Positions 6,618-6,970 of a stretch of 6,970 nucleotides of DNA are shown one piece after another. This DNA comes from JAXDBV01 sp034678415 (GTDB lineage Bacteria > Bacteroidota > Bacteroidia > Bacteroidales > VadinHA17), in NCBI GenBank assembly GCA_034678415.1, contig JAXDBV010000321.1, positions 1 to 6,970 of the forward strand, written 5' to 3'. Position 1 is the stretch's first letter; every line of letters begins with the position of its first letter. Under the pieces are notes generated by a model, which saw only the letters and a program-made list of their open reading frames with translations, was not told the DNA's origin and did not search any database. The translations under genes and the position numbers were made by a program.

Positions 6618-6970
6618 ATGAAACGCGTACTGGGTTATTACGGCGTTCTGATCATCCTGATCCTTTCCCTGTTATGGCTTATCGTCGATGAGAAGAAACC
6701 TGGACGGCACAATCCCTGGACTGTTGCACTATTCATGCCGCCGGATGCAGGTTCATTCCAGGTATCAAGCTATGATACCACCGGAGGCAATAACGACAGA
6801 ATCAACATCCACGCCGGGGATACAGCTATCCTTGCCATCATCGACGGCCCCGCCATTATCAACAGGATCTGGATTACCATCGACTCGCGGGATCCCTGGT
6901 TCCTGAGACGGATCATCCTTCGAATATTCTGGGATGATGAAAAATTCCCTTCCGTTGAAGTCCCCGTGGG
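6618..6970 (+). CDS. GH172 (DUF2961) family glycoside hydrolase, N-terminal part, cut by window edge
   Basis: The frame opens at an ATG 4 nt after the lipoprotein stop and stays open to the right edge, giving 117 codons and part of another. Residues about 4-23 form one hydrophobic segment after MKR, then VDEKKPGR. No lipobox or clear signal-peptidase-I site is visible, so this looks like an uncleaved membrane anchor with the enzyme outside the cytoplasm. The GH172 hallmark follows: SSYDTTGGNNDRINI (50-64), AGDTAILAIIDGPAIINRIW (66-85), LRIFWDDEKFPSVEVPVG (101-118). Characterised GH172 enzymes act on D-fructofuranose linkages (including difructose dianhydride) or D-arabinofuranose linkages, and form jelly-roll oligomers. 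The catalytic glutamates lie downstream, outside the window, so activity and exact substrate cannot be judged. The tight spacing implies translational coupling or at least cotranscription with the lipoprotein gene. Confidence 0.92.
   Translation, partial: MKRVLGYYGVLIILILSLLWLIVDEKKPGRHNPWTVALFMPPDAGSFQVSSYDTTGGNNDRINIHAGDTAILAIIDGPAIINRIWITIDSRDPWFLRRIILRIFWDDEKFPSVEVPV

Overview
The window reads as part of a carbohydrate-utilisation operon from a Bacteroidota bacterium. Evidence for the phylum is indirect but consistent: no Shine-Dalgarno sequence precedes any of the four starts, one gene encodes a signal-peptidase-II lipoprotein, another has a signal peptide ending in Ser-Val-Ala before Gln, a possible promoter has the Bacteroidota -33/-7 layout, and the enzyme families (a GH63-like MGH1-type hydrolase, GH172/DUF2961, and a secreted hydrolase-like protein fused to an FGE-type domain) are common there. 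All four genes lie on the + strand. No RNA gene, insertion sequence or CRISPR array was seen, and no SusC/SusD transporter or regulator is in view.

Layout. Positions 1-428 hold no gene I can defend. An undecidable left-edge stretch is followed by an AT-rich patch (about 94-187) with a 10-bp inverted repeat, a T-run and a possible promoter. Then comes a GC-richer stretch (about 188-428) with nested inverted repeats that could be a structured mRNA leader. Next are a cytoplasmic aldose 1-epimerase (429-1475); a 920-residue exported protein (1512-4274) made of a TIM-barrel glycosidase-like region and a C-terminal FGE/SUMF1-type domain lacking the catalytic cysteines; a 140-nt gap whose second half is almost pure A/T; a 732-residue lipoprotein GH63-like hydrolase (4415-6613); and, 4 nt later, the start of a GH172 (DUF2961) enzyme that runs off the right edge.

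Inferred joint role: the three exported proteins trim a glycan or glycoside outside the cytoplasm, and the epimerase equilibrates the anomers of the released sugar inside. GH172 members are known to act on D-fructofuranose and D-arabinofuranose linkages, so a furanose-containing substrate is possible, but the window does not identify the substrate. The most unusual items are the barrel plus cysteine-less FGE fusion, the structured leader candidate, and the A/T-only region whose 13-bp inverted repeat has the lipoprotein gene's start codon at the centre of its loop.
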